A stretch of DNA of 64,000 nucleotides from positions 67,974,406 through 68,038,405 of the forward strand of contig OY757010.1 in assembly GCA_963580285.1 (NCBI GenBank). Reading direction: 5' to 3'. This document shows positions 10,600 to 21,874 of this stretch, piece by piece. The first letter of the stretch is position 1, and every line of letters begins with the position of its first letter. The translations under genes and the position numbers were made by a program. Source of the stretch: Lucinisca nassula (Eukaryota; Mollusca; Bivalvia; Lucinida; Lucinidae). The notes beneath the pieces were generated by a model that did no database searches, was not told where the DNA came from, and was given only the letters and a program-made list of their open reading frames with translations.

Positions 10600-11004
10600 T
10601 GCACGCAATTTGTACTGTTCATAAATATTTAATCAACAAGAAATACAGCATTTCCAATTGGATAATTTGAGTATGCAACATTAATTTGTTGGCATTTTTA
10701 AAATATACTATATACCACAGGCTCTACTGCCCAGCAGAATGAGTGAGCATGGTTAGCACTCAACACTGAAAACACCATTGAGCTATTTTTAGTAACCTTG
10801 GCTCAAGGGAGTTTGCTGAGTCTGTGATATACACTGAAGTATTACTATCTACCACATATACAGGCTCCACTAATCGGCAGACTGAGCCAGCACAGGTAAC
10901 TTTCTAATACTGAAAATGCCGTCAAGATATTTTTTAGCAAAGTTAGCGGAGTCTGTGGCAATTTATGATCATGGCATATTTCATGGTCAGATGCGCTGTG
11001 CATG
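10600..11004. repeat. Two diverged copies of a 150-bp unit
   Basis: ATACCACAGGCTCTACT...GAGTCTGTGATA (about 10715-10845) and CTACCACATATACAGGCTCC...GAGTCTGTGGCA (about 10850-10970) are parallel in layout but strongly diverged. The rest is AT-rich. Confidence 0.45.
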
Positions 11005-11165
11005 GCTTTTATAACCTTATTTAGTAGGTTTTAGTTATTCTTTCTTTGTATTTTTCGCATACAGAGTCCTCTGGTCAGAGACTCCCTTTGGGACTGTTCA
11101 AAAGTGGTCTTAAAGACCACTTTTCAACAGTCCCAATGGTGGTCTTAATAGGAGAATTTTACTGC
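11005..11165. mobile_element. MITE-B hairpin element, copy 2
   Basis: Same palindrome (GGGACTGTTCAAAAGTGGTC and its complement) with the right terminus GGAGAATTTTACTG. Confidence 0.8.
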
Positions 11166-11248
11166 GTTTTGATGGTCCTGTTTTGTGTCATTTCATAGAA
11201 ACAGATGTGGAAGGTTCCTGGTGATAACTGCATGATAATTTGTGTAAA

Positions 11249-11341
11249 TTCTCCATGAAAACCTATGATGTGGGTATTCATTAGAACGGCCTCGTCGAGG
11301 CGGTTCTAATGAATACCCACAACATAGGTTTATATGGAGAA
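11249..11341. mobile_element. Hairpin-A foldback element next to exon 8
   Basis: A 93-bp near-perfect palindrome: TTCTCCATGAAAACCTATG pairs with CATAGGTTTATATGGAGAA around TTAGAACGGCCTCGTCGAGG. It lies in the alpha-catenin intron 75 bp past the exon 8 donor. Confidence 0.88.
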
Positions 11342-11415
11342 ATAAGGAAAACTTCAATTATCACAAAATATCCACCTTATCTGTTGTTATGTATTTTTCC
11401 ATGTTTAATACTTAC

Positions 11416-11619
11416 ATTGCTCATGTATTCTGATAGCAGATCTTGGAGTGCCTGTCTCACTGCGTTACATTCCTGTACAATCCTCTCACGCCGGTCATCC
11501 CGGGTACATGAGGAGTCTGCCATTAATGCAGCACCGCTGATAATACTCTCTAATCTCTCTTCCAGTGATGGTCGGGATCGTACTTCGTTGTATGTGAGTG
11601 GGTCCATTATCACCTTTTG
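11416..11619 (-). CDS. CTNNA: alpha-catenin exon 8 (residues 286-353; vinculin-binding helix)
   Basis: This is the most conserved exon in the window. RPSLEERLESIISGAALMAD runs on into a TRDDRRERIV helix and then CNAVRQALQDLLSEYM. In vertebrate alpha-E-catenin the last segment is the helix that binds the vinculin head when tension opens the M domain. Here it lies at about residues 326-350. The acceptor is TTTACAG (11622-11620 side) and the donor is GTAAGT (11415-11410); phase 0 both sides, 204 bp. A foldback repeat (11249-11341) sits 75 bp into the following intron. Confidence 0.97.
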
Positions 11620-11649
11620 CTGTAAAGAAAATTAAGTGAATGTATGTCA

Positions 11650-12030
11650 AATCCTATAATATATATAGGATCTTTCATGAGGGCTCATGTATTATTAAAT
11701 TTATTAAACGAGTTGAGGAAAAAAGATAAAATGCGCAGATAAAATGAGAGAGACTGTGCCGAGCATTTTATCTTTTTTCCACGAGTTTAATAAATTTAAT
11801 AATACATGAGCACGAATGCAAGGTTCTATGTACCATATGACATTTAAAATGCATTTTATTCACAGTTGTTTACAAAAATGTCAATGTTCCGCAATTAGAA
11901 AACGTGATGTCGTTAAGGACATGTAACGTTACGGGGCTCATCTAACTAATTTGCATATTTAATCCACTAGTGGATTATCAAATTTATTACATGGCGTTAT
12001 TACACTCTCAGGCGCGACATCATATGATAA
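11650..12030. repeat. Repeat H, copy 1
   Basis: A foldback (GCTCATGTATTATTAAATTT / AAATTTAATAATACATGAGC) is followed by a 180-bp body with AATCCACTAGTGGATT and TTATTACATGGCGTTATTAC. An inverted copy is at 24296-24660. It immediately precedes exon 8 on the coding strand. Confidence 0.7.
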
Positions 12031-12042
12031 AATAAAGCTTGA

Positions 12043-12200
12043 ATGACCAGTGAAGACTCAGATCTGCTTGCTCATCTGCACAATCTGATCATAGTCTTTG
12101 CTTATCACATAAACAGGCCGTGCAAAGAGGCATAAGCCACAGCTTTTGTCATAATGAGAGAATGGGGAGGCTGATCTGAGTCTTCACTGGTGAAAAGTCT
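12043..12200. repeat. Palindrome-ended segment
   Basis: GACCAGTGAAGACTCAGATC and GATCTGAGTCTTCACTGGTG are 19-20-bp inverted ends around about 110 bp. Single copy in the window. Confidence 0.65.
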
Positions 12201-12344
12201 TATTGTAGAGTTTGTTGTGTGCTGACTCCATTAGAATTAAGTGATAATTACATTATCAAAATTGTCAGCTGGGAAGGTAAATCATCAATTATATGGTCAC
12301 AAATTTCATTTTATGGACAAGTCAACTTAAAATGTATTTTTTGG

Positions 12345-12780
12345 CAATAATATAAGAATCTAATATGGGTGTGAGGGGTGGAAGGAAAAATCCATCCCGA
12401 AGGTCACTGTCAGGTATCACGGGGCTTACTGAGTGATGACGGACAGTGGTCCCCAGGGACAGATTTTTCTATCCACCCCTTACACCCATATAGGATTCTT
12501 TTTCTTGCATACCTTCCATTTCTTAGCGCAGATTTTTAATGCTGCAGTCACTTCGGTCACCGACGTCAGCCATATTGTGATGACACTACAGGAATGTTTC
12601 GTGACGTCACTTAACGTGCTGTGACATCAACCTTAACGACGGCGCATACGAGGTCGTAATCAACCAATGCATTTATCAAACACATGATTATATTCGATTT
12701 TGGGTCGGAATACCAGGGTTAGAACATTAATTTCTATCCCAGGGTAAATTCACGGATTTCCTGGTCTGGTGTGCAAGAAA
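12345..12780. mobile_element. MITE-F, copy 1
   Basis: Contains the palindrome CTAATATGGGTGTGAGGGGTGG / CCACCCCTTACACCCATAT around ATCACGGGGCTTACTGAGTGAT, and a body with two TGACGTCA-like sites. The right end GATTTCCTGGTCTGGTGTGC matches 23128-23525 and, inverted, 4190-4330. Confidence 0.7.
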
Positions 12781-12832
12781 ACATGATGTTTTACCTCAAC
12801 AAATGACAATTATTCTTACACTTATATGCATA

Positions 12833-13150
12833 TACAGTAAAACTTCAATATCTCAAACACTGATGGCTCATCTACCATGCTTGTTTAGAACTTGTTCCTG
12901 AGTTGCTAGGAAATTTTCCAACAATCCAAGTAAAAAACATTTAGGGATAATTTAGGACAATTTTCTTAATTCATGTTGATACGGTATGTTGTGTGTGCTC
13001 ATTAGAATCGCCTCAATGAGGCAATTCTAATGAGTAAACACAACATACCTTAATCTTATAGAACATCAAACAGATAAACCTTTATCAATCTGACCTGGCG
13101 GTATGATTTAACTCTCAAAGGTTTGAGCTACCAATCTAGAACTAAAGTCT
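12833..13150. mobile_element. TA-flanked MITE with Hairpin-A core, degenerate copy
   Basis: The left end TACAGTAAAACTTCAATATC and the core ACTCATTAGAATCGCCTC-like palindrome (12983-13049) match the element at 5621-5969. The right terminus has decayed. Confidence 0.7.
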
Positions 13151-13362
13151 GTGGTCCCAGATCTGACTATCTGTGCCACAGACATTTGTACTAATAGACA
13201 GTTTGTTTCTTAAATCTTCCATCTAACAACAGTAGCACCAAGAAACATATGTCTTTGGGGTTCTCTAACTGATGAAATTATGGAACAGCTCTGACTGGAA
13301 CCATCAATGCTTTTTCAAAGAAAACTTCCTTTTCACAGAAGCCTCTAGCATACAGCAATGCA

Positions 13363-13754
13363 TAAGGCTGACACGATTAATCTTATAATCGATTAATCGA
13401 TCAATAATTTCCACAAAAATGATTATCATTTCTGATTTGCTTTTAATCGATTACTTGCTAGGTACAATTTACTACCCAAAGTTATGCCTAAAATAGCTGA
13501 ATGAGTGGCAAACAGTGCAGACCCTGATGAGACACCGCATTATGCGGCGTCTCATCTGGGTCTCCACTGTTTGCTCAGGCCTGTCTGTTCAAATATACAT
13601 ATGGTAAAGTGCAACATACGGTAAGAGTCATGCTCATACAGAAAGCCAGACAGGTAAAATAATGACAAAAACATTAGCAATTACTTCTCGACTATCGATC
13701 GCAATGACATGACTGACAATCAATTATCTTTCCAGCTCCGATTAGCCAGCCCTA
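13363..13754. mobile_element. hAT-type MITE, copy 1, 8-bp target duplication
   Basis: 392 bp with inverted ends TAAGGCTGACACGATTAATC and CGATTAGCCAGCCCTA. The flanks are gcaatgca at 13355-13362 and 13755-13762, a perfect 8-bp duplication as made by hAT transposases. A Hairpin-C palindrome (13497-13580) forms the core. ATCGATTA-rich subterminal sequence lies at both ends. Confidence 0.94.
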
Positions 13755-14044
13755 GCAATGCATCTGATCAGGCTATGTGTATGTAGCCGCCACTGGCCAA
13801 CCACTATCTAAACATGTTTCCTTGCAATGAATGTGTCTTTCTGATAAAACAAGGGAATTTGTTTCTAATATTATTGGTAAAACAATCCCCGTCATAAAAG
13901 GCAATTTCAAGCCTGTATATATATGTCTAACCCTGTCCTAAAGACCAATTCCATCAAGCAATTCCTTGTATTTAACTGCCATTTTAAAATATAAAGGCAG
14001 ATTAGTTTAAATAACACTAAACTAATAAAGAATCTGTCTTCTTC

Positions 14045-14190
14045 ATGCTTTGGTTTTACAGACTTCACCTGTCGTTGCAGAACTTAGCATCTCATATATG
14101 ACTCGAGCCAGACTCGACCCCACAGTGGTGAGTCTTAATCTTTAAGAGCTAGTGTTCTCAACCACTAGGCAACAGAGGCCTGTAGCATGT
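14045..14190 (-). mobile_element. SINE-D fragment (tRNA-like)
   Basis: The minus strand reads GGCCTCTGTTGCCTAGTGG (A box), then GGTCGAGTCTGG (diverged B box). It is shared with 22273-22402 and 33745-33895. Confidence 0.65.
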
Positions 14191-14258
14191 CTTAAACATG
14201 TGTGTTTTGGCTCCCACAGGGGATAACATAATGCAATCCACTACAAATATAACCCTAC

Positions 14259-14432
14259 CATTAGTTCATCTAGTGCAGCAGCCAGCTCTCCAGCTCCCTC
14301 ATATGGATGTGCGTTAGAAGCTCCAGTGGCCTGGGCTACCCCCGATATTGTGTTGACAGCATCACATAGTTGTTCATATGCCCAGTCTCTGTTAGCTCTC
14401 GCTGGGGCTAATTCTGGGTGACGAACATATGC
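14259..14432 (-). CDS. CTNNA: alpha-catenin exon 7 (residues 228-285)
   Basis: This 58-codon exon reads AYVRHPELAPARANRD, then a helix with VNTISGVAQATGAS and GAGELAAALDELM. It corresponds to the end of the beta-catenin-binding bundle and the variable linker before the M domain (family: HPDVAAYKANRD ... GISNAAQATAS). The acceptor is TTTCCAG and the donor is GTAGGG; phase 0 both sides. Confidence 0.93.
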
Positions 14433-14527
14433 CTGGAAATATACATACCGTAAAAATCCTAAAAACTCGGCTACCTTGAAGACTTTCTGTAATTATCCCA
14501 AGATTTTATCAAACTTGTTTCAGAACC

Positions 14528-14822
14528 GCCCCCGCCCATCGGGGCTTGAAGAAATAGATGGGCTGCATGATGCTTCCACGCAGAGCTGAAACTGCCCGCA
14601 CACTAGGACATGGTAAACCGCTTAGAGGATCTTAGTCTGTCCAGGAACCGCGGTGCGAGTCGGACCGTCCATGCTTATAAACCCTATTGGATTCATTGGG
14701 CGACAGGGCTTGAGATGTCATTTCATCTCACTGTCGGGTAACAGTCCCACAAAATTGGAAGCAATGCCTCCAAAATGACCTATACTGTGTTGACGGGGAC
14801 ATTAAACCTCAAATCAAACAAA
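14528..14822 (+). mobile_element. SINE-A, full length
   Basis: Starts CCCCCGCCCATCGGGGCTTG, contains GGTGCGAGTCGGACC, and ends ACCTCAAATCAAACAAA. No clear target duplication seen. Confidence 0.85.
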
Positions 14823-14867
14823 TAAATTCATGATCCAGCAGTGACTCTCAAAGTGCAGATGGAATGG

Positions 14868-14930
14868 AAGACAGTGTAGACCCTGATCAGACTGCTTTTT
14901 GGGTCTGCACTGTTTGCTTAGGCTTATCTG
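14868..14930. repeat. Hairpin-C palindrome, one arm eroded
   Basis: GACAGTGTAGACCCTGATCA with a shortened right arm GGGTCTGCACTGTTTGC. Confidence 0.6.
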
Positions 14931-15289
14931 TCCCAATACTTATGATCATTACAGTAATACTCTAGCATTATACCAAGTAAACATGCCAAGTCAATCAGTA
15001 GTCATTCAAATACATGTACATGTAAACCTCATTATAATACCATTAATTATGACATGGTTTTGGATATAAAATACATGTAGTTTAAAGATAGGGTATGTGC
15101 GAGTTTGAGTTTTTACTTCCCACCCACAATTAAGGTCATAAAGAGATGGGATCTCAGTTTAAAGACTCCCCTGAAAGTCTGGAGAAACTAGGAATCAACA
15201 ACCACTACACCTAGGTGCTTTTGGTTTAAAAATGTTTTGATTGTATAAGACTGTCCATTATAAAATAGTTTTGAACTAGAATTTGTTTT

Positions 15290-16398
15290 TCTACAAAAAC
15301 ACAGATGTCTCCCCCGTTTTTGACTGCTAAGTATAACCTTGACATTGGAGGTATTGAGCTGGGTCTTGTGTGCAACACATCATCTAATGAAGATGAACAT
15401 TTCTGCATAGTAACTTTAAAAATGTTCATAGAAAAATAAAAAAGTTATTGGCCGTAAACAAAAAAAGCACTTTTTTACCTTTGACCTCTAAGTATGGCCT
15501 TGACCTTTGCGGTACAACACATCGTCTCATGATGGTTAACATTTCTGCCAAGTAATTTCATAATCCATCAAAGAATAAGGAAGTTATTGACTGTCCTTTT
15601 TTTATACCTTTGACCTCTAGGTATGACCTTGACATTGGAGGTATGGACCTTGGTCTTGCACATGACTCATGGTCCAACTTTCAAGCCTCTAGCTCCAATA
15701 GTTTTTGAGATATCTTGCTGACAAAATTTTAATAAAAAAAAATTCAAAGGGCAATAACTCTTGAAAGGGGCATAATCCGGATGAGAAAAAAAGTACGCGT
15801 CAGCTTATTTTCCATTAGGAATGCATATATGAAATTTCAAAACCATAGCATACACAGTTCTAAAGTTATGCTATGCATCACTTTTAGCATTCATTACAAT
15901 GGGCACAAATTACCAAAATGACAAAGGGCCATAACTCGCAAAGTATTTTTCGGAATTTTGTCAAAAGTTAATCAGTTCATATGCTCATCACCACCAATAT
16001 ACTCAACAACTTTCAAGGCTCTAGCTCCAATAGTGTTTGAGATATTTTGCTGACAAGATTTTGTTAAAAAAATTTCAAAGGGCAATAACTCTTGAAAGGG
16101 GCATAATCCGGACGAGAAAAAAAATATGTGTCAGCTAATTTTCCATGAGGAATCCATATATGAAATTTCAAAACCCTAGCATACACGGTTCTAAAGTTAT
16201 GCTATGCATCACTTTTAGCATACATTACAATGGGCACAAATTACCAAAATGACAATGGGCCATAACACACAAAGTATTTTTCGGAATTTTGTCAAAAGTT
16301 AATCAGTTCATCTACTCATCACCACCAATATATTCAACAACTTTCAAGCCTCTAGCTTCAATAGTTTTTGAGATATCTTGCTGACAAGATTTTATTAA
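15290..16398. repeat. Satellite complex, left part
   Basis: First come about 430 bp of the TATGACCTTGACCTTTG-type repeat. Then come two units of about 315 bp, each with CAAAGGGCAATAACTCTTGA, AGCATACACGGTTCTAAAGT and TTTTGAGATATCTTGCTGAC. The second unit is interrupted at 16399 by a large element and resumes at 17871. Confidence 0.88.
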
Positions 16399-17870
16399 CA
16401 AGAGGGCCCAGAGGGCCCTGGTTCGCTCACCTGATCCAATGTAAAACAAGTGGGCCCCGGGCAGGGTCAATTTTGGCCCCAGGGCTATAATTTGAACAAT
16501 CTTGGTAGAGGTCCACAAGATGAAGCTTCATATCGAATATGAAAGACCTGGGCTTTGTTGTTTCAGAGAAGAAGATTTTAAAGGTTTACCCTGCATATAG
16601 AACTCTTTGTAAAACAAGATTTTCCCTATATAAGTCTATGTTAAACCAAAGGGCCCCGGAGCGGGGGCATTTTTGGCCCCAGGGCTATAATTTGAACAAT
16701 CTTGGTAGAGATCTACTAGCTGAAGCTTCATAACAAATATCGAAGACCTAAGCCTTGTGTTTCAGAGAAGATGATTTTTAAAGATTTTCCCTATATAAGT
16801 CTATGTAAAACCAAAGGGCCACATGGCGGGGGCATTTTTGGTCTCAGGGCTATAATTTGATCACTCTTTATAGAGGTACACTAGCTGAAGCTTCATAACA
16901 AATATTGAAGACCTAAGCCTTGTGGCTTCAGAGAAGAAGATTTTTCAAGATTTTTCCTTATAAGCCCATGTAAAACCAAAGGGCCCAGGTGCGGGGGCAT
17001 TTTTGGCCCCAGCACTATAATTTGAACAATCTTGGTAGAGGTCCACAAGATGAAGCTTCATACCAAATATCAAAGACCTGGGCCTTGCAGTTTCAGAGAA
17101 GATTTTTAAAGATTTACCCTATATAAGCCTATGTAAAACAAAAGGGCCCTGGTGCGGGGGCATTTTTGGCCCCAGCACTATAATTTGAACAATCTTGGTA
17201 GGGGTCCACTAGATAAAGCTTCATACCAAATATCAAAGACTTGGGCCTTGCGGTTTCAGAGAAGAAGATTTTTCAAGATTTTCCCTATATAAGCCCATGT
17301 AAAACCAAAGGGCCCAGGTGCGGGGGCATTTTTAGCTCCAGCACTATAATTTGAACAATCTTGGTAGGGGTACACTAGATGAAGCTTCATACCAAATATC
17401 AAAGACCTGGGCCTTTCGGTTCCAGAGAAGAAGATTTTTAAAGATTTTCCCTATATAAGCCAATGTAAAACCAAAGGGCCCCGGTGCGGGGGCATTTTTG
17501 GCCCCAGCACTATAATTTGAACAATCTTGGTAGGGGTCCACTAGATGAAGCTTCATACCAAATATCAAAGACTTGGGCCTTGTGGTTTCAGAGAAGAAGA
17601 TTTTTTAAGTTTTCGGTGAAAAAAATCTATTTTTGGCTACTGTGACCTATATGTGCAACAGACCGGAACCATTTGAACAACTTTGATAGGGGACCACCTA
17701 AGGATCATTCCTGTGAAGTTTGATCAAAATCCGATCAGTGGTTTAGGAGGAGATGTTGTTTGAAGAAAAAGTTTACGGACGCACTCACGCACGGACGCAC
17801 GCACGCACGACGGACGACGGACAAAAAGTGATCCCAAAAGCTCACCTTGTCACTACGTGACAGGTGAGCT
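16399..17870 (+). mobile_element. Large tandem-repeat element 1 (GAGGGCC...GTGAGCT)
   Basis: Head: palindromic GAGGGCCCAGAGGGCCCT, then CGCTCACCTGATCC. Core: about seven tandem units of about 165 bp containing TTGAACAATCTTGGTAG, GAAGCTTCATACCAAATATC and TTTCAGAGAAGAAGATTTT. Tail: a different 150-bp segment, a GGACGCACGCACG tract, and a hairpin GCTCACCTTGTCACTACGTGACAGGTGAGCT. It sits inside a satellite unit, so both borders are defined. No ORF encodes a recognisable protein; autonomous partners are not in this window. Confidence 0.88.
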
Positions 17871-18760
17871 AAAAAAATTTCAAAGGGCAATAACTCTTGA
17901 AAGGGGCATATTCCGGACGAGAAAAAAAATACGCGTCAGCTTATTTTCCATCAGAAATGTATATATGAAATTTGAAAACTATAGCATACACGGTTCTAAA
18001 GTTGTGCTATGCATCCTTTTAGCATACATTACAATGGGCACAAATTACCAAAATGGCAAAGGGCCATAACTCACAAAGTATTTTTCGGAATTTTGTCATA
18101 AGTTAATCATTTCATCTACTCATCACCAACAATCTATTCAACAACTTTCAAGGCTCTAGCTCCAATAGTTTTTGAGATATCTTGCTGACAAGATTTTATT
18201 AAAAAAATTTCAAAGGGCAATAACTCTTGAAAGGGGCATATTCCGGACGAGAAAAAAAATACGCGTCAGCTAATTTTCCATGAGGAATCCATAGATGAAA
18301 TTTCAAAACCATAGCATACACGGTTCTAAAGTTATGCTATGCATCACTTTTAGCATACATTACAATGGGCACAAATTACCAAAATGACAAAGGGCCATAA
18401 CTCACAAAGTATTTTTCGGAATTTTGTCAAAAGTTAATCAGTTCATCTACTCAACAACATCAATATAGTCACCAACTTTCAAGGCTCTAGCTCCAATAGT
18501 TTTTGAGATATCTTGCTGACAAGATTTTATTAAAAAAAAAAAAATTCAAAGGGCAATAACTCTTGAAGGGGGCATAATCCGGACAAGAAAAAAAATACGC
18601 GTCAGCTAATTTTCCATGAGGAATCCATATATAAAATTTCAAAACCCCAGCATACACGGTTCTTTAGTTATGCTATGCATCAAAAGCGTAACGGACGGAC
18701 GAACGGACGAACAAACCAGAACCAATATGCCCCTCCAACTTTTTCAAAGTTGGGGGCATA
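17871..18760. repeat. Satellite complex, right part, with terminal hairpin
   Basis: Continues the CAAAGGGCAATAACTCTTGA units (17880, 18210, 18545). It ends in GGACGGACGAACGGACGAAC and the hairpin CCAACTTTTTCAAAGTTGG followed by GGGCATAA. The same type of end recurs at 19860-19896. Confidence 0.85.
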
Positions 18761-18769
18761 ATAAGAAAG

Positions 18770-19900
18770 TTATTGACAGAACACAAAAAAGGCCCTTTTT
18801 TACCTTTAACCTCTATGTATGACCTTGACCTTTCAGGTATTAAACTGGGTCATGCGTGCAACACATCATCTCATGGTGGTTAACATTTCTGCCTAGCAAT
18901 TTCAAAATCCATCTAAAAATTAGAAAGTTATTGACCAAACACGAAAAAAGGCCCCTTTTTTACCTTTGACCTCTATGTTTGACCTCGACATTTTAGGTAC
19001 CAAACTGAATCATGCATGCAACACATCGTCCCATGATAGTTAACATGTTTGCCAAGTAACTTCAAATTATATTTAACTAGAAATGGTGTTTGTAAAACAC
19101 AATGCCCCCAACCTTTGCTTGTCCTTAGATGGCAAAATATTCAACAAATATTGTTAAAGACTCAAAAACATACAACAAGAATTCCCCCGAAGGCTATGTC
19201 GCGCCTGTGGAGGCGCAAAGTCACCAAACCATGAAATCTAGGTCAAGGTCAAACATGGATGCCTGCATAAAAATTTCACTCCTAGTTCCAAGCATGTACC
19301 AAGTATCATCAATGAAACTCTTAACGAGAATTCTATGTTTTTTTAATTAAAGGGGAAATAATTCAAGAAGGGGAGATAATTTGGACAAGAAAAAAAATAC
19401 GGGTCAACTATTTTTTCATGAGGAACTCATATATGAAATTTCAAAACACTAGCATACACGGTTCTGAAGATATGCTATGCACCAGAAAGCAACACAATTG
19501 AGTAGCAAAAAATTACAAAGGGCCATAACTCTAACAAAATTTTATCGAATTGGTTGAAAATTTAATCAGGTAGTCTCCTCCTTAGTCCCAATCACTATAC
19601 CAAATATCAAGGCTGTAGCTCAAATACTTTTTGAGATATCTTGCTAACGAGAATTCTATGTTATTTAATTAAAGGGGAAATAATTCAAGAAGGGGAGATA
19701 ATTTGGACAAGAAAAAAATACGGGTCAACTATTTTTTCATGAGGAACCCATATATGAAATTTCAAAACACTAGCATACACGGTTCTAAAGATATGCTATG
19801 CACAAGAAAGCGTGACGTACGAACGGACTAACGGACGAACGGACGGACAAGCCAGAAGCAATATGCCCCCCAACTTTTTTAAAGTTGGGGGCATAAAAAT
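18770..19900. repeat. Related satellite units ending in a second terminal hairpin
   Basis: Two TACCTTTGACCTCTATG units (18790-19070) are followed by a head with GGCTATGTCGCGCCTGTGGAG. Then come two 270-bp units (AGGGGAAATAATTCAAGAAG at 19351 and 19672) and the terminus CCAACTTTTTTAAAGTTGGGGGCATAA. Confidence 0.8.
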
Positions 19901-20720
19901 AGGCAAGTTATTGACAAAACCCGAAAAAAGGCCCCTTTTTACCTTTGACCTCTAAGTATGACCTTGACCTTTGAGGTACTAACCTGGGTCATGCGCGCAA
20001 CACATCGCCTTATATTGGTTCACATTTCTGCCATGTGATTTCAAAATCCATCTCAAAATAAGAAAGTTATTGACCAAATACAAAAAAGGCCCACTTTTTG
20101 ACCTTTGACCTCTAAGTATGACCTTGACCTTTGAGGTACCGACCTGCCTCATGTGCACCACACATCGACTCAGCATTGTTAATAATTATGCCAAGTAATT
20201 TTAAAATCCATCTCAAAATTAGAAAGCTATTGACCAAATAAGAAAAAAAGGCCCCTTTTTTGACCTTTGACCTCTAAGTATGACCTTGACCTTTGAGGAA
20301 CCGACCTGCTTCATGCGCACCAGACATCATCTTATGGTTGTTAATAATTATGCCAAGTAATTTTCAAATCCATCTCAAAATAAGAAAGTTATTGACCAAA
20401 TACGAAAAAAAGGCCCCTTTTTTGACCTTTGACCTCTAAGTATGACCTTGACCTTTGAGGAACCGACCTTCCTCATGCGCACCACACATCGTCTTATGGT
20501 TGTTAATAATTATGCCAAGTAATTTTCAAATCCATCTCAAAATAAGAAAGTTATTGACCAAATACGAAAAAAAGGCCCCTTTTTTGACCTTTGACCTCTA
20601 AGTATGACCTTGACCTTTGAGGTACCGACCTGCCTCATGCGCACCACACATCGTCTTATGGTTGTTAATATTTCTGCTGAGTAATTTTAAAATCCATCAA
20701 TAAATAAGAAAGTTATTGAC
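19901..20720. repeat. 162-bp satellite with DR1-type nuclear-receptor sites
   Basis: Five units of about 162 bp. Four contain the perfect direct repeat TGACCTTTGACCT (20099, 20261, 20423, 20585), evenly 162 bp apart, each followed about 10 bp later by TGACCTTGACCTTTGAGG. AGGTCAAAGGTCA (its complement) is the textbook DR1 response element of RXR/HNF4-type receptors. Whether it binds anything is unknown. Confidence 0.85.
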
Positions 20721-20995
20721 CGGACACGATTTGCCCATACATATATACATACCAACAAACTTCCAAGGGAGATAATTCAAAAAGTATAAATGCGAGAGTT
20801 ATGGTTCTTGCGCACTGCACGTCGTCTAATGCTGATTAATATTTATACGAAGTTTCGTGAAGATAGCTCTAACGGTTTTCAAGTTACAGAGCGGACACGA
20901 ATGTGTGACAGACGGACAGACAGACAGACGGACAGACAGACGCCCGGGGGAAAAACAATATGTCTCTCCGAAAAAAAATTTTTCGGGGGAGACAT
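20721..20995. repeat. Satellite tail with GACGGACAGACAG tract and terminal hairpin
   Basis: Ends in GACAGACGGACAGACAGACG and a hairpin TATGTCTCTCCGAAAAAAAA / TTTTTCGGGGGAGACATAA. Confidence 0.75.
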
Positions 20996-21119
20996 AATTA
21001 TGAAGATATGATTTAAAGAATTTTTAAGATGGATACAAAAATATACTACTATTAACACTTTTCATTATAAAATGGTTTTGGATATTAAGATCCTAAAACT
21101 GTATAAAACTAAAACTGTA

Positions 21120-21375
21120 AGGGGTGGTTAGGCTAGGCAAAGGTAACGTGAATCTTGCCTCTCGGGGGTGTCCAAATGATATTGGCAAATAGCTGGGTAA
21201 TGCCTGTTGTCCCTGCAGCAGGTCAGGGTAGGGGACATTTATTTGCCTCTTCTCCTCTGATCTCCACTTTCATCTCCTCTACTATCTCTTTTCTCCCTTT
21301 CTCTGGTAGACGACAAAATGACCAACAAGGGTTGACATGCCTTTAAACCCAAATCAATCAATCAATCATTTTAAC
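21120..21375 (+). mobile_element. SINE-like insertion with (ATCA)n tail
   Basis: A pyrimidine-rich body ends TGCCTTTAAACCCAA followed by ATCAATCAATCAATC. A short simple tail of this kind is typical of 3' ends recognised by CR1/RTE-type LINEs. No tRNA head seen; single copy. Confidence 0.5.
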
Positions 21376-21728
21376 ACAGTTTTGGATGTAACAGAGTACA
21401 AAGATGGATTCCAAAAATGTATAGATTGTGTTACACTATTCTTTCATTAAAACACTGAACTTCTGAGAGTTTCTATATAATCTATCCATTTTTATTTGGA
21501 TATAACACAGCTGTATAACTAACACTGTTCCAGCTTTGGTTTACAACAATAGTGTGAAGTAACATAAAATGTGCTCTATGTTAAGTTGCCCTTTAACATG
21601 CCAAACCTATACGGTCATTTTGTGCCTTATCCCAGAAAGGGAGAAAAGAGACAGAAAAAGGATATTAAAGTGATGGTACAGGATTGGGCAAAAAGGAAAT
21701 TATGATGTGATAAATGATCTTGCTTTAC

Positions 21729-21818
21729 CTTTGAAGCTGTCAGTAACATCATACTGCTCTTCTTTAGAACAGCCCTAGACGCTGCCAGGTCATCCCGCCG
21801 TCGAGGATCTTTTAAATC
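21729..21818 (-). CDS. CTNNA: alpha-catenin exon 6 (residues 198-227)
   Basis: This 30-codon exon, phase 0 both sides, starts DLKDPRRRDDLAASRAVL and ends LTASK before a GTAAAG donor. It matches the family segment ELKD..HRDQMAAARGIL. The acceptor is TTTACAG. Its neighbours are a TTAA-ended MITE 57 bp upstream and a SINE-like insertion downstream. Confidence 0.93.
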
Positions 21819-21874
21819 CTGTAAACAAGAAAAACAAATAGTGACACGTCAATGATCTGAACACAACTGGCTTC

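Noticed and set aside
1..11415. Further downstream alpha-catenin exons
   Set aside because: I looked for the expected M-domain continuation after LLSEYMSN and for the actin-binding domain and found none; they probably lie left of the window.
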